Source: Planctomycetota bacterium (GTDB taxonomy: Bacteria > Planctomycetota > PLA2 > JAEUHO01). Taken from it: a stretch of DNA of 64,000 nucleotides. Shown in pieces: positions 26,244-34,194 of the stretch (position 1 is the first letter of the stretch; every line of letters begins with the position of its first letter). Below the pieces are notes generated by a model. That model searched no databases and had not been told where the DNA came from. It worked only from the letters and a program-made list of their open reading frames with translations. The translations under genes and the position numbers were made by a program. The stretch spans positions 1 through 64,000 of the forward strand of contig JAJDEN010000027.1 of assembly GCA_029259775.1 (NCBI GenBank). Direction: 5' to 3'.

Positions 26244-27471
26244 CGTCGCCCCCCTTCACCCGGGCGGCCTTCTCGCGCAAGCGACGCGCCCGGCCCCGGT
26301 CGCCCCGCGTCTCAGCAAGCAACGCAAGTTGCATGAGCGACGGGTAGTGGTTTGGATCCAGGTAGAGCGCGCGGCGCAGCGCCGCTTCGCTCTCGTCGTC
26401 GCGGCCTCGGGCACTCTCCACGAGCGCCAGCAGATGGAAGTGATCCGCCGACACGGGGCCTTCGGCGATGCCGTCCACGAGGGCCCGTCGGGCCTGGTCG
26501 AGATCCCCGGCATCGGCCAGGCCGGCGGCGCGCCGCAGCACGTCACCCGGATCTGCCACCGGCGGGGGCGGCACGGGCCGCTTCATCGCGGGACGCGGCG
26601 TGGGCGTGCGCGGCGGCGCCGCTCGCGGCGTCCGTGAGTCAAGCCCGCGCACGGCCGGCCTCTCGGCCACACCCTCCCGTTGCGCGAGATAACGACAAGC
26701 GAATGCCTCGGGCGGTGCCGCCAGCACGAGCCCCGCATCGCGCGCCGCGGCGACCTCGGCGTGGCCGACGAACAGCAGCCCACCCGGCCGCAGCATGCTG
26801 CGCATGCGCCTGAGCAGGCGCTCGCGCGCCTCCGGCACGAGGTAGATCATCAGGTTTCGGCAGAAGAGCGCGTCGTAGGGCGGCTCCCCGAGGCCGAAGA
26901 CGGCATCCAATACGTTGGCGTGGCGGTAGGCGATCCGGTCGAGGACCTCGGCCCGCAGTTGGTACGTCTCCCCGTGGGGCTCGAACCAGCGTTCGCGCAC
27001 GGAGGCGGGCAGGCGCCGCACGTTGCGGCGGCGGTAGCGGCCGCGCTTGGCATAGTCGATGGCACGCTCGCTGACGTCGCTCGCCTCGATTGTGACGCGG
27101 TCCATGTCGACGCCCGCTTCGAGCAGGGACATCACCAAGGACGCCGGCTCCTCCCCCGTGGACGTGGCGAGGCAGTGGATGCGGAACGTGTGTGTCGCAT
27201 GCGCCGTCAGGCGGCGGAGCGCCTCGCTCACCAGGAGATCGAAGGACGCCGGATACCGGAAGAAGCTCGTCTCGTGCACCATCACGGCCATCGCGAGGCG
27301 TTCGAACTCTGCACGGTCTCGAGCTACGTGGTCGGCGTACGCATCGAGGTCCGTGATCTCCATCGCCTTCATGCGTCGGCGCACGGTCGCCTGCAAGCCG
27401 ATGCGGCTCAGCGCGGCGGGATCGAGCCCAAGCGAGGTCGTCAGCTGATCCTGGATGCGACCGATGCTCAT
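26236..27471 (-). CDS. cheR: CheR/WspC-type methyltransferase with TPR tail
   Basis: 411 residues. Residues 1-270 are the CheR fold: an N-terminal helical domain, then the SAM-binding domain with HCLATSTGEEPASLVMSLLE and YDALFCRNLMIYLVPEAR. A low-complexity Pro/Arg linker (about 280-315) leads to about 90 residues of TPR helices (RRALYLDPNHYPSLMQLALL). This CheR-TPR arrangement is that of WspC. It methylates receptor glutamates using S-adenosylmethionine. It overlaps both neighbours, so translation is coupled. Confidence 0.93.
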   Translation of the reverse strand: MSIGRIQDQLTTSLGLDPAALSRIGLQATVRRRMKAMEITDLDAYADHVARDRAEFERLAMAVMVHETSFFRYPASFDLLVSEALRRLTAHATHTFRIHCLATSTGEEPASLVMSLLEAGVDMDRVTIEASDVSERAIDYAKRGRYRRRNVRRLPASVRERWFEPHGETYQLRAEVLDRIAYRHANVLDAVFGLGEPPYDALFCRNLMIYLVPEARERLLRRMRSMLRPGGLLFVGHAEVAAARDAGLVLAAPPEAFACRYLAQREGVAERPAVRGLDSRTPRAAPPRTPTPRPAMKRPVPPPPVADPGDVLRRAAGLADAGDLDQARRALVDGIAEGPVSADHFHLLALVESARGRDDESEAALRRALYLDPNHYPSLMQLALLAETRGDRGRARRLREKAARVKGGDDA

Positions 27472-27965
27472 CCGGCCTCCGGCGTGGCGCGTTGCCGCAC
27501 GGAAGCGAGCACGTCGGCCGGAATCAGCTCCCTGACCTCGACGAGTTGCACGAGGTCATCACCGTCGCGCAGGATGCGGCCGAGGCCGCTGAAGCCCGCC
27601 GTCTCCGGCCCGGGATGGCTGCCCGGTGCGTCAGGATCGAACTCTGCTACGCGCGTGACGTTCTCCGCGAGGATGCCCACGTAGTCGGCATCGGCGCCGC
27701 CCTGGAACCAGCGTCCGCTGGCTCCACCCCCACCGAGATCACAGACGATGATGCGGTTGGCGAGCTTGACGGGACACGCGCCGCGGCCGAACAGCCGGCA
27801 GAGGTCGAGAATCGGCACGACGGTGCCGCGGTAGTCGATCACGCCCGTCACGGCCTCGTGCGTACCCGGGACGCGTCGCGGCTCGATGCCGGGGATCACC
27901 ATCACGATCGCCGTCGAATCGACGGCGAAGCGCTCGGAGCCGACGTAGAAAACGACCGCCTGCAT
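27468..27965 (-). CDS. cheW: CheW-type adaptor (WspB position)
   Basis: 165 residues consisting only of the CheW fold: FYVGSERFAVDSTAIVMVIP, then HEAVTGVIDYRGTVVPILDL and a C-terminal VQLVEVRELIP. It is second in the operon, five bases after the receptor gene and overlapping cheR by four bases, matching the place of WspB. It links the receptor to CheA. Confidence 0.9.
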   Translation of the reverse strand: MQAVVFYVGSERFAVDSTAIVMVIPGIEPRRVPGTHEAVTGVIDYRGTVVPILDLCRLFGRGACPVKLANRIIVCDLGGGGASGRWFQGGADADYVGILAENVTRVAEFDPDAPGSHPGPETAGFSGLGRILRDGDDLVQLVEVRELIPADVLASVRQRATPEAG

Positions 27966-27970
27966 CGTGC

Positions 27971-29158
27971 TCAGTCTTCCAGCCGGAACTTCGCGATCTC
28001 GTCGTTCAAGGTGTTGGCCGCGCCGCGCAACTCCTCCGCGACCGACGTCACCTCACGTAGCGACGCCACCGTCTGCTGCACGGTCTCGTTGAGCGAGCGC
28101 ATCGCGTCGTTGATGGCGTCCGCGCCGTGGGCCTGGCTCTTCATGCCTTCCCCGACCGAGTCGAAGCGACGCGTGAGGCGTTCGACTTCGGCGATGATCG
28201 AGCTCAGCTGCGTGCCGACCTCCCCCACCACGCGGACGCTGCGCCGCACGTGGTCGGCAAACTTGTCCATCTCCATGACGCCGGCGGAGACCGACGTCTG
28301 CATCTCGCCGACCGTGCCCTCGATGTCCAGCGTCGCGGCGGCGGTCTGATCGGCCAACCGGCGGATCTCCTGGGCCACGACGAGGAAACCACGCCCGTAC
28401 TCGCCGGCCTTCTCGGCCTCGATGGCCGCGTTGACCGACAGCAGGTTCGTCTGGTCGGCGACCTTGGTAATGGTCGTGACGACCGAAGTGATGTCGCCCG
28501 CCTTGTCGTTGATGACCGAGAGCTTTCCGGAGATTGACGAGCTGCTGTCGCTCAGCTGCGACATCGTCGACTCCATCTTCTCAAGACGATCGCGGCCGGT
28601 ATCGGCGAGCGAAGCAGAGTTGTGCGCGATCTCCTGCACGTCATCGATCGTGCGCATGAGCTCGGCGCCCGTGGCGGAGATCTGCTGGACCGACGCGGCA
28701 ATCTGGTTCGTGGAGGAACCGAACGCGCTGACGGTGGCCTCCTGCTCGCGACTGGTGGCTGCCAGCTCGGTCGAGGTCGAGGTCAGCTGGATGCTGGACT
28801 TGCGCACGGCGGTGACCAGGCCGGCGATCTTGTCGACGAAGGCATTGAAGCTGCCGGCCAGTTCCCCCACCTCGCTCTCGCCGACGATGTCCAAGCGGGC
28901 GCAGAGGTCGCCGTCGGACTCGGCGAGGTCGCGCAGCCGCTCTTGGAGGCGGCTCATGCTTGCGAGGAGCGGCCGGACGAGGACGAACTGACCGACGACG
29001 AGAATCATGGCGATCAAGGCGGCGCCGATCCAGAGCGCGGTGGGCTTCTCCAGCGGCAGGATCCCCGTCGCGGCCCCCAGCAGCACCAGCAGGCCGACGA
29101 ACAGGATCAGATGGATGATCCGGAAGCTCTGCCGGAAGCCCATGTCGTGGATGTTCAT
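27971..29158 (-). CDS. Methyl-accepting chemotaxis protein without periplasmic sensor (WspA position)
   Basis: 395 residues, first gene of the operon, with GAGGGAG upstream. Two closely spaced membrane helices (about 17-34 and 40-62) leave almost no extracytoplasmic domain. WspA carries a large periplasmic 4HB domain, so the input differs: membrane state or the HAMP region may be sensed. HAMP (about 62-115) is followed by the MCP hairpin with the tip TNLLSVNAAIEAEKAGEYG (about residue 240). Signals pass to the CheW/CheA proteins encoded just downstream. Confidence 0.9.
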   Translation of the reverse strand: MNIHDMGFRQSFRIIHLILFVGLLVLLGAATGILPLEKPTALWIGAALIAMILVVGQFVLVRPLLASMSRLQERLRDLAESDGDLCARLDIVGESEVGELAGSFNAFVDKIAGLVTAVRKSSIQLTSTSTELAATSREQEATVSAFGSSTNQIAASVQQISATGAELMRTIDDVQEIAHNSASLADTGRDRLEKMESTMSQLSDSSSSISGKLSVINDKAGDITSVVTTITKVADQTNLLSVNAAIEAEKAGEYGRGFLVVAQEIRRLADQTAAATLDIEGTVGEMQTSVSAGVMEMDKFADHVRRSVRVVGEVGTQLSSIIAEVERLTRRFDSVGEGMKSQAHGADAINDAMRSLNETVQQTVASLREVTSVAEELRGAANTLNDEIAKFRLED

Positions 29159-29209
29159 GGGGTTGACTCCCTCGCCCCTGACGGGACGCGGGAGTGTAGC
29201 AACGCAAGC

Positions 29210-30064
29210 CTAGGAGGCGGCTTCCGGCGGCGGATCTGTGGGCCTCCGGCGATCGATGCGACCGACGTCGCCCCGGACCATCGCCTCGGGCAGCGTCCAC
29301 CCCCCATCCGCGAGCCAAACGGCACCCGTGACCCACGGGGTCGCGGGGCTGGCGAGCAGGCAGACGAGCTCCCCGACCTCGTCGGTCGTGCCGAAGCGAC
29401 CCAGGGGGATCTGGTCGAGCACCTGCTGCTCCATCTCCTGGGACGGCCAGAGGCGCTCGGCCGCGCCGGCCGTCACGAACGGTCCGGGCGAGACGGCGTT
29501 GACCCGGATGCCCAGGTGCGCCCACTCGGCGGCAAGCGTACGGGTCATGGCCTCGACGCCTGCCTTGGCGCAGGCCGAGTGGACGACGCCGGGCTTGCCG
29601 GTTGCCGCATACGGCGCGGAGATGTTGACGATCGTGCCGCCACCGTCGCGCATCCGCCGGCCGACCTCACGGGAGACGTAGAAGACGCCGTTCAGCGCGA
29701 TGTCGATGACGGCCTTGAAGCCCTTGGGAGCCAGCAGCATGGCGGGCCGGATGAAGTTGCCGGCCGCGTTGTTGATGAGGACGTCGATGCGACCGAAGCG
29801 TTCGCACGCCTCGCGTACGACGCGCTTGACCTCGGCAGGCTCGCGGACGTCGAGCGCGGCGCTCAGGACCTCGAAGCCGAACTCGGCGCCGCGTTCGATC
29901 AGCGTCGCGTGGTGCTCGATGCTCCGGCTGGCGCAGACGATGTTGGCCCCGAGGCGACCGAGGCGCGTCGAAACGGCGAGCCCCAGCCCGGTCCCCCCGC
30001 CGGTCACGAAGGCGGTCTTGCCGGCGAAGAGCCCCTCGGGCAGCAAGGACGTCGTTTCACTCAT
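29210..30064 (-). CDS. SDR oxidoreductase, 2,4-dienoyl-CoA-reductase-like
   Basis: 284 residues from ATG 30064; upstream in-frame codons run into the intergenic repeat. NAD(P)-binding TGGGTGLG motif at about 22-29, NNAAGN at about 98, and the catalytic Ser in VNISAPY. The usual Tyr of YxxxK is replaced: the segment reads VVHSACAKAGVEAM, with Lys kept. This His-Ser...AKAG form is typical of dienoyl-CoA reductases, which have a different Tyr. Likely role: auxiliary enzyme for beta-oxidation of unsaturated fatty acids. It is monocistronic. Confidence 0.8.
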   Translation of the reverse strand: MSETTSLLPEGLFAGKTAFVTGGGTGLGLAVSTRLGRLGANIVCASRSIEHHATLIERGAEFGFEVLSAALDVREPAEVKRVVREACERFGRIDVLINNAAGNFIRPAMLLAPKGFKAVIDIALNGVFYVSREVGRRMRDGGGTIVNISAPYAATGKPGVVHSACAKAGVEAMTRTLAAEWAHLGIRVNAVSPGPFVTAGAAERLWPSQEMEQQVLDQIPLGRFGTTDEVGELVCLLASPATPWVTGAVWLADGGWTLPEAMVRGDVGRIDRRRPTDPPPEAAS

Positions 30065-30096
30065 GCGGGGAGGGTACCCGCGCCGGAGTGGCACCT

Positions 30097-30280
30097 GTAG
30101 GGGCGGGGCTTGTCCCCGCCCGAGCGCTCGCGCATCCCGATCGGGACCTACCAGGTAGGGGCGGCCCTCGTGGCCGCCCTCCGACGCTGGTGACTCGTGG
30201 GCGACCACGAGGGTCGCCCCTACACGTAAGGGCACCCGTTGCAGTCCACGTCCCGGGCGGGCACAAGGCCCGCCCCTACC
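30097..30280. repeat. Dispersed palindromic repeat cluster, copy A
   Basis: Starts GTAGGGGCGGGGCTTGTCC and ends with its reversed form CGCCCCTAC. Between these lie further palindromic units with a short AAGG/CTTG centre. The module includes GGGACCTACCAGGTAGGGG, which recurs at 50.7 and 61.0 kb. It lies between SDR and lipoprotein genes and is non-coding. Confidence 0.85.
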
Positions 30281-30307
30281 GGCCACTGGAGGTGCGCCAG
30301 CCCTCGC

Positions 30308-31042
30308 TCAACGCAGCGGGACCACCTGGTCGTTGGTGATGAGCAAGCTGCGGAGACTGTGCTCGCGCAGGATGTTGCCGCGCACCTCCGAGACGAACTC
30401 GACGTCCCCACGCGCCATGATCTGCAGGTCCTCCCGGCCGTCGCTGCGCGTCCGCAGCACGATGCGACCCGCCTCCAGGCTCAGCTCGCCCAGCACGAGC
30501 CGCGCGTCCCCCACCGCCGTACGCCGGGCGGGGCGCTTGTTGTCCACGTCGTCGCCTGTCAGCCGCGCGCGCTTCGCGAGCTCCGGCGGCAGGTAGATCG
30601 TGAGCCGCGCCGCCTTGACCCGCGTCGGATAGTCGACGAAGTGATCCCGCGCGAGCTGCGCCGGGCTCTTGGAGACCTTCTTGCCGACAGGCCGCGCGTC
30701 CTTGCGCGCACGGCGGCCCGGGATCGCCAGCGTCGGCCCCTTGAGCGCCGGCACCTGGATCACGGCTGGGGTCACGACGGGGGTCGTGCGAACCGGTTCG
30801 GGCATGGTTTTGGTGCGCGGGGAGACAGGTTCCAGCGTGCGCTCGAAGCCGCCGTGGGCCACCCGCCAGGGACCCCCGATCTCCTCCTCGGCCGCCACCG
30901 GCTTCCACGGACCGCTGTCGGTCACGACACGCACGGAGCTGCCATCCACGAGCGGCATGCCGGCCTGCCGCTGGGCGGCACAGCCGGCCCACGCGACGGC
31001 GGGGAGCAGGAGCGCGAGAGCGCAGGCGTGACGGGATCGCAT
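30308..31042 (-). CDS. Putative lipoprotein following the secretin gene
   Basis: 244 residues. The signal peptide ends in a good lipobox (AVAWAGC), so it is probably lipid-anchored. A Pro/Thr/Val-rich linker spans about 65-110. The C-terminal domain (ARLTIYLPPELAKRARLTGD, later DARLVLGELSLEAGRIVLRT) is beta-rich and not recognised. It starts nine bases after the secretin stop, so both are co-transcribed. It could be a secretin pilotin or accessory factor, but that rests on position only. Confidence 0.55.
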   Translation of the reverse strand: MRSRHACALALLLPAVAWAGCAAQRQAGMPLVDGSSVRVVTDSGPWKPVAAEEEIGGPWRVAHGGFERTLEPVSPRTKTMPEPVRTTPVVTPAVIQVPALKGPTLAIPGRRARKDARPVGKKVSKSPAQLARDHFVDYPTRVKAARLTIYLPPELAKRARLTGDDVDNKRPARRTAVGDARLVLGELSLEAGRIVLRTRSDGREDLQIMARGDVEFVSEVRGNILREHSLRSLLITNDQVVPLR

Positions 31043-31051
31043 CGTCGGGGG

Positions 31052-32461
31052 CTACTTCTCGTCGTCGAGCTGCGCGCCCCAGCCCGGAGGCTTCGGCAAG
31101 CAGACCTTGGGCATTTCCAGGGGCTTGCCGCAGCAGTCGCCGCTCTTCTTGTCGCCGGCGGCTTCGAGGCGCTCCAGCTCCTTGGGGGGGACGACGATCT
31201 TCAGATCGGTCGTCTTGCGCACGATGTGGGGGGTGAGGATGAAGATGAGCTCCGTCTTCTGCTTCGACTCCTTCGTACGCGTGAAGAGTTCGCCGAGCAG
31301 CGGGAGATCGGAGAAGAAGGGCGTCTTCGCCTTCTCCGTCGAGGTCTGGTTGGTGTAGAGACCCCCGATCACGAGCGTCTCGCCATCGCCCAGCGTCACC
31401 TGCGTGCTGGCCTCGCGCAGCGTCTGGATCGGCGCGAATGTGCCGCCGGTCCGGGTGGCGGCCAGGGCCCCGGCGCCGCGCACCTGCGGGCTGACCTGCA
31501 GCGTGACGAACTGGTCGCCGATGTGCTTGGGCGTAACCTCGAGCTTCACGCCGGTCTTGACGTTCGCGGCGCGGAACTGCTCGTTGTTGCGGTCTGCGAA
31601 GTTGAGCGCGACGATGGGGACGTCCTCGCTGGTGCTCACCGTCGCCTTGATGCCCTGTGTGGCGATGATCGAGGGCCTCGAGAGGATCTCCGCCTTGCCG
31701 TTGATCTGCAGGGCCTGGTAGTTGAGGCTGAAAGCGCCGAAGTCGACGGCATTCTGACCCGCGAAGCCGAAGGCTGCGGAGGAGCCCTGGAAGGGGAAGC
31801 CCGGCGCGAAGCCCGAGCGCAGGAACGACGGCGGGTTGAGCGTGGCGCCCGCGCCGCGGAAGAGGGTGTTCGGGCCGCCCACGTTGCGATCGTGCAGGTA
31901 GTCGAGGCCGAACTCGAAGTTCGAGTCGTAGGTGACCTCGATCACCTTCGCTTCGATGAAGACCTGCGGCTCCGAGACGTCGAAGTAGGCGATGGCGTCG
32001 AGCACCATCTCGACCGCGTCCGCCTCGCCCTCGATGAGCACCTGATTCTTGTTGCCCTTCAGCGACTGGATCTTCGTCAGCCCCGGCAGCTTCGCGAAAC
32101 CCATCGCCGTGACGGCCGCGATGATCGACTCGGGCTGGGCGAAGTTGGTCCGGTAGAAGTAGATGACGGTCCCGTCGGCCCGCTCGATCAGACCCTCGTT
32201 GTGGAAGGTGAGCGCGGGCTTCGGCTCGCCCTTGGGTGCTGCCTCTTTGGGCGCTGCCTTCTTCGGAGGGGCCTTCTTCGGCGCTGCCTTCTTGGGAGCT
32301 GCCCTCTTGGCGGGCGCGCCCTTCGCGGGAGGCTTGGGTGCGGGCTTCTTGTCGTCGGCGCGGCCCGGGGCCGCCCCCAGCGCCAGACCCAGGCTCACAC
32401 AGAGCGCGAGAACGACACGACGAACGACCAAACGGTCCTGCAAGACACTGAGGATACGCAA
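31052..32461 (-). CDS. Secretin (GspD/PilQ superfamily)
   Basis: 469 residues from TTG 32461, chosen because AAGGAGGTG stands five bases upstream and a signal peptide follows (VVRRVVLALCVSLGLALGAA). A Lys/Ala/Pro-rich linker (about 38-80, PKKA repeats) precedes one N-domain and the secretin core: FIEAKVIEVTYDSNFEFGLD, then VTLQVSPQVRG, VTLGDGETLVIGGLYTNQTS, PLLGELFTRTKESKQKTELI and ILTPHIV. Secretins form outer-membrane rings for pili or type II/III secretion. No other assembly genes are nearby, so its partners are elsewhere. Confidence 0.9.
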   Translation of the reverse strand: MRILSVLQDRLVVRRVVLALCVSLGLALGAAPGRADDKKPAPKPPAKGAPAKRAAPKKAAPKKAPPKKAAPKEAAPKGEPKPALTFHNEGLIERADGTVIYFYRTNFAQPESIIAAVTAMGFAKLPGLTKIQSLKGNKNQVLIEGEADAVEMVLDAIAYFDVSEPQVFIEAKVIEVTYDSNFEFGLDYLHDRNVGGPNTLFRGAGATLNPPSFLRSGFAPGFPFQGSSAAFGFAGQNAVDFGAFSLNYQALQINGKAEILSRPSIIATQGIKATVSTSEDVPIVALNFADRNNEQFRAANVKTGVKLEVTPKHIGDQFVTLQVSPQVRGAGALAATRTGGTFAPIQTLREASTQVTLGDGETLVIGGLYTNQTSTEKAKTPFFSDLPLLGELFTRTKESKQKTELIFILTPHIVRKTTDLKIVVPPKELERLEAAGDKKSGDCCGKPLEMPKVCLPKPPGWGAQLDDEK

Positions 32462-32748
32462 CCGGCACCTCCTTCCTGACTGCCTACCTGTCGAATGGCG
32501 GGCCACGGACCGGGCGGGAAGCGCCGGAGGTCGCAGGCGGCCGTTCGTTGGGCCTCCGAACATGCCCGGATCGCCGGCGGTCACGAGGGCGTCTCCGCAA
32601 TCGGCCACGTTCGGCCACGGGGGCGCCCTTGCGCCTCGCCCGCGAGGACAAACTTGCGCGTGCGGGCCTCGGGCGCTCGGAGGCCGATTGCTCCCCATCG
32701 CGTGGGGGCTACAATCCGGCCCGCAATCCCAGGGAGGGATGAGGTTCC

Positions 32749-34146
32749 ATGACCGAGCACTACGATCCGGGTCTTCTTCCGCGCACCTACTTCAAGGCGC
32801 CGCGCGTGCCGTTTGATTTTCGCGCCCTGGCGCTGGCGATCATGGGGTTCCTCGTCTACTGGGCGGGCGGCTTGGCCCTCAGCGGGATGTTCTGGCCGTC
32901 GGACCTCCCGGATGGCGCGACGTACAGCGTCTCCGGCGGATTCCTCGACTGGGCCTTCTCGCTCTTCGGCGGCGTCCCCTACATCGGGGAGCAGGTCTAT
33001 CGCCTGCTGACCGGCGCACTGCGGCTCGACCCGTCGATCAGCTACGCGGACTACGGCTTCTGGGAGATCCTGCTGGGCGGGGCCTGGTTCATCGGTATCT
33101 GGTCGTTCTTCGCGCTCGGCATCCACCGCATCACCACGATGCGCATCGCCCGCGACGAAGGTCTGTCCATCGGCGAGGCGCTGCGCTTCTCCGCCAAGAA
33201 CTGGACGACGCTCTTGCTCGCCCCCGTCATCATCGGCGGCGTCATCGGTCTCTTCTTCGTCTGCAACATGGCGGCGGGGTTCCTGATCGAGATCCCGGGC
33301 ATCGGCGGCATCCTCGCGCTGATCCTGGTCCCGCTGGCGTTCGTCTCGACGCTGCTGATCCTGCTCGTCGGCGTGGGCGGTGTGTTCGGCCTGCCGCTCA
33401 TCGGTGCGGCCGCGGCATGGGAGTGCAACGGCAGCCTGGATGCCATCAGCCGCGCGTTCTCCTACCTCTTCGCGCGCCCGCTGCAGTACTTCTGGAACTT
33501 CTTCCTCATCTTCCTGTTCACGGGAATCATCCTGCTGGTCGGTGGCTGGTTCCAGTTCACGTTCGCCAAGTCGATCGACGCCGGCGGCATCTGGAGCACC
33601 GAGCACACGCTCATGCTCGACCCCATGTCGCGCGACCTCTCCGAGGGCTCGGACTACAGCGAGCTCGAAGGTGACGACATCGACACCTACAAGGAGCTGG
33701 ACATCAAGCGCGAGGACACCGACAGGCGCGCGCCCCACATCAGCCCCCCGGCCATGGACATCGACACGGTCGGCGTGGTCAGCTGGGCCTACAAGCTCAA
33801 TGCCCTCATCTTCTGGCTGTTCCTCAACCTGATCTGGCTCGGCGTATCGGGCTACGCCCTGTACTGGCTCATCGGCGCCTCCACCTCCGTCTACGCGGAT
33901 CTGCGCGCGGACGTGGACGGGACCGGCGAGGACGAGGTCTACGTCGCGGAAGAGGATCTGGATCTCGATGCGGTGGCCGAAGGCGGCCCCGCGGAAGAGG
34001 CCGCGGCTGCCGAGGCGGCCACGGAGGCCCCGGCCGAGGAGCCTGCTGCGGAGGCCGACGAGACACCGGCGCCCGCCCCCGAGGCACCTGCGGATCCCGC
34101 GCCCGAGGCGGACGAAGCGGGCGACGGGGACACGTCGAAGGACTGA
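32749..34146 (+). CDS. Multi-pass membrane protein with acidic Ala/Pro/Glu tail
   Basis: 465 residues with GGGAGG upstream. Predicted membrane helices lie at about 25-45, 105-125, 155-180, 185-215, 245-270 and 345-375, the last after a charged loop (300-330). The C-terminal 70 residues are Glu/Ala/Pro repeats (EEAAAAEAATEAPAEEPAAE). No family is recognised. It is divergent from the secretin gene and co-directional with the VWA gene 48 bases downstream. A similar plan is seen at 43288-44271. Confidence 0.6.
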   Translation: MTEHYDPGLLPRTYFKAPRVPFDFRALALAIMGFLVYWAGGLALSGMFWPSDLPDGATYSVSGGFLDWAFSLFGGVPYIGEQVYRLLTGALRLDPSISYADYGFWEILLGGAWFIGIWSFFALGIHRITTMRIARDEGLSIGEALRFSAKNWTTLLLAPVIIGGVIGLFFVCNMAAGFLIEIPGIGGILALILVPLAFVSTLLILLVGVGGVFGLPLIGAAAAWECNGSLDAISRAFSYLFARPLQYFWNFFLIFLFTGIILLVGGWFQFTFAKSIDAGGIWSTEHTLMLDPMSRDLSEGSDYSELEGDDIDTYKELDIKREDTDRRAPHISPPAMDIDTVGVVSWAYKLNALIFWLFLNLIWLGVSGYALYWLIGASTSVYADLRADVDGTGEDEVYVAEEDLDLDAVAEGGPAEEAAAAEAATEAPAEEPAAEADETPAPAPEAPADPAPEADEAGDGDTSKD

Positions 34147-34194
34147 CACCGCTTTCTGGGAACGGGACTCGCGGCATGGCTATCCTTGGGGGCG

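Noticed and set aside
30239..32479. 746-codon plus-strand ORF opposite the lipoprotein and secretin genes
   Set aside because: It is the antisense of recognised genes with signal peptides and family motifs; its composition is Arg/Leu/Val-rich as expected for GC-rich shadows.
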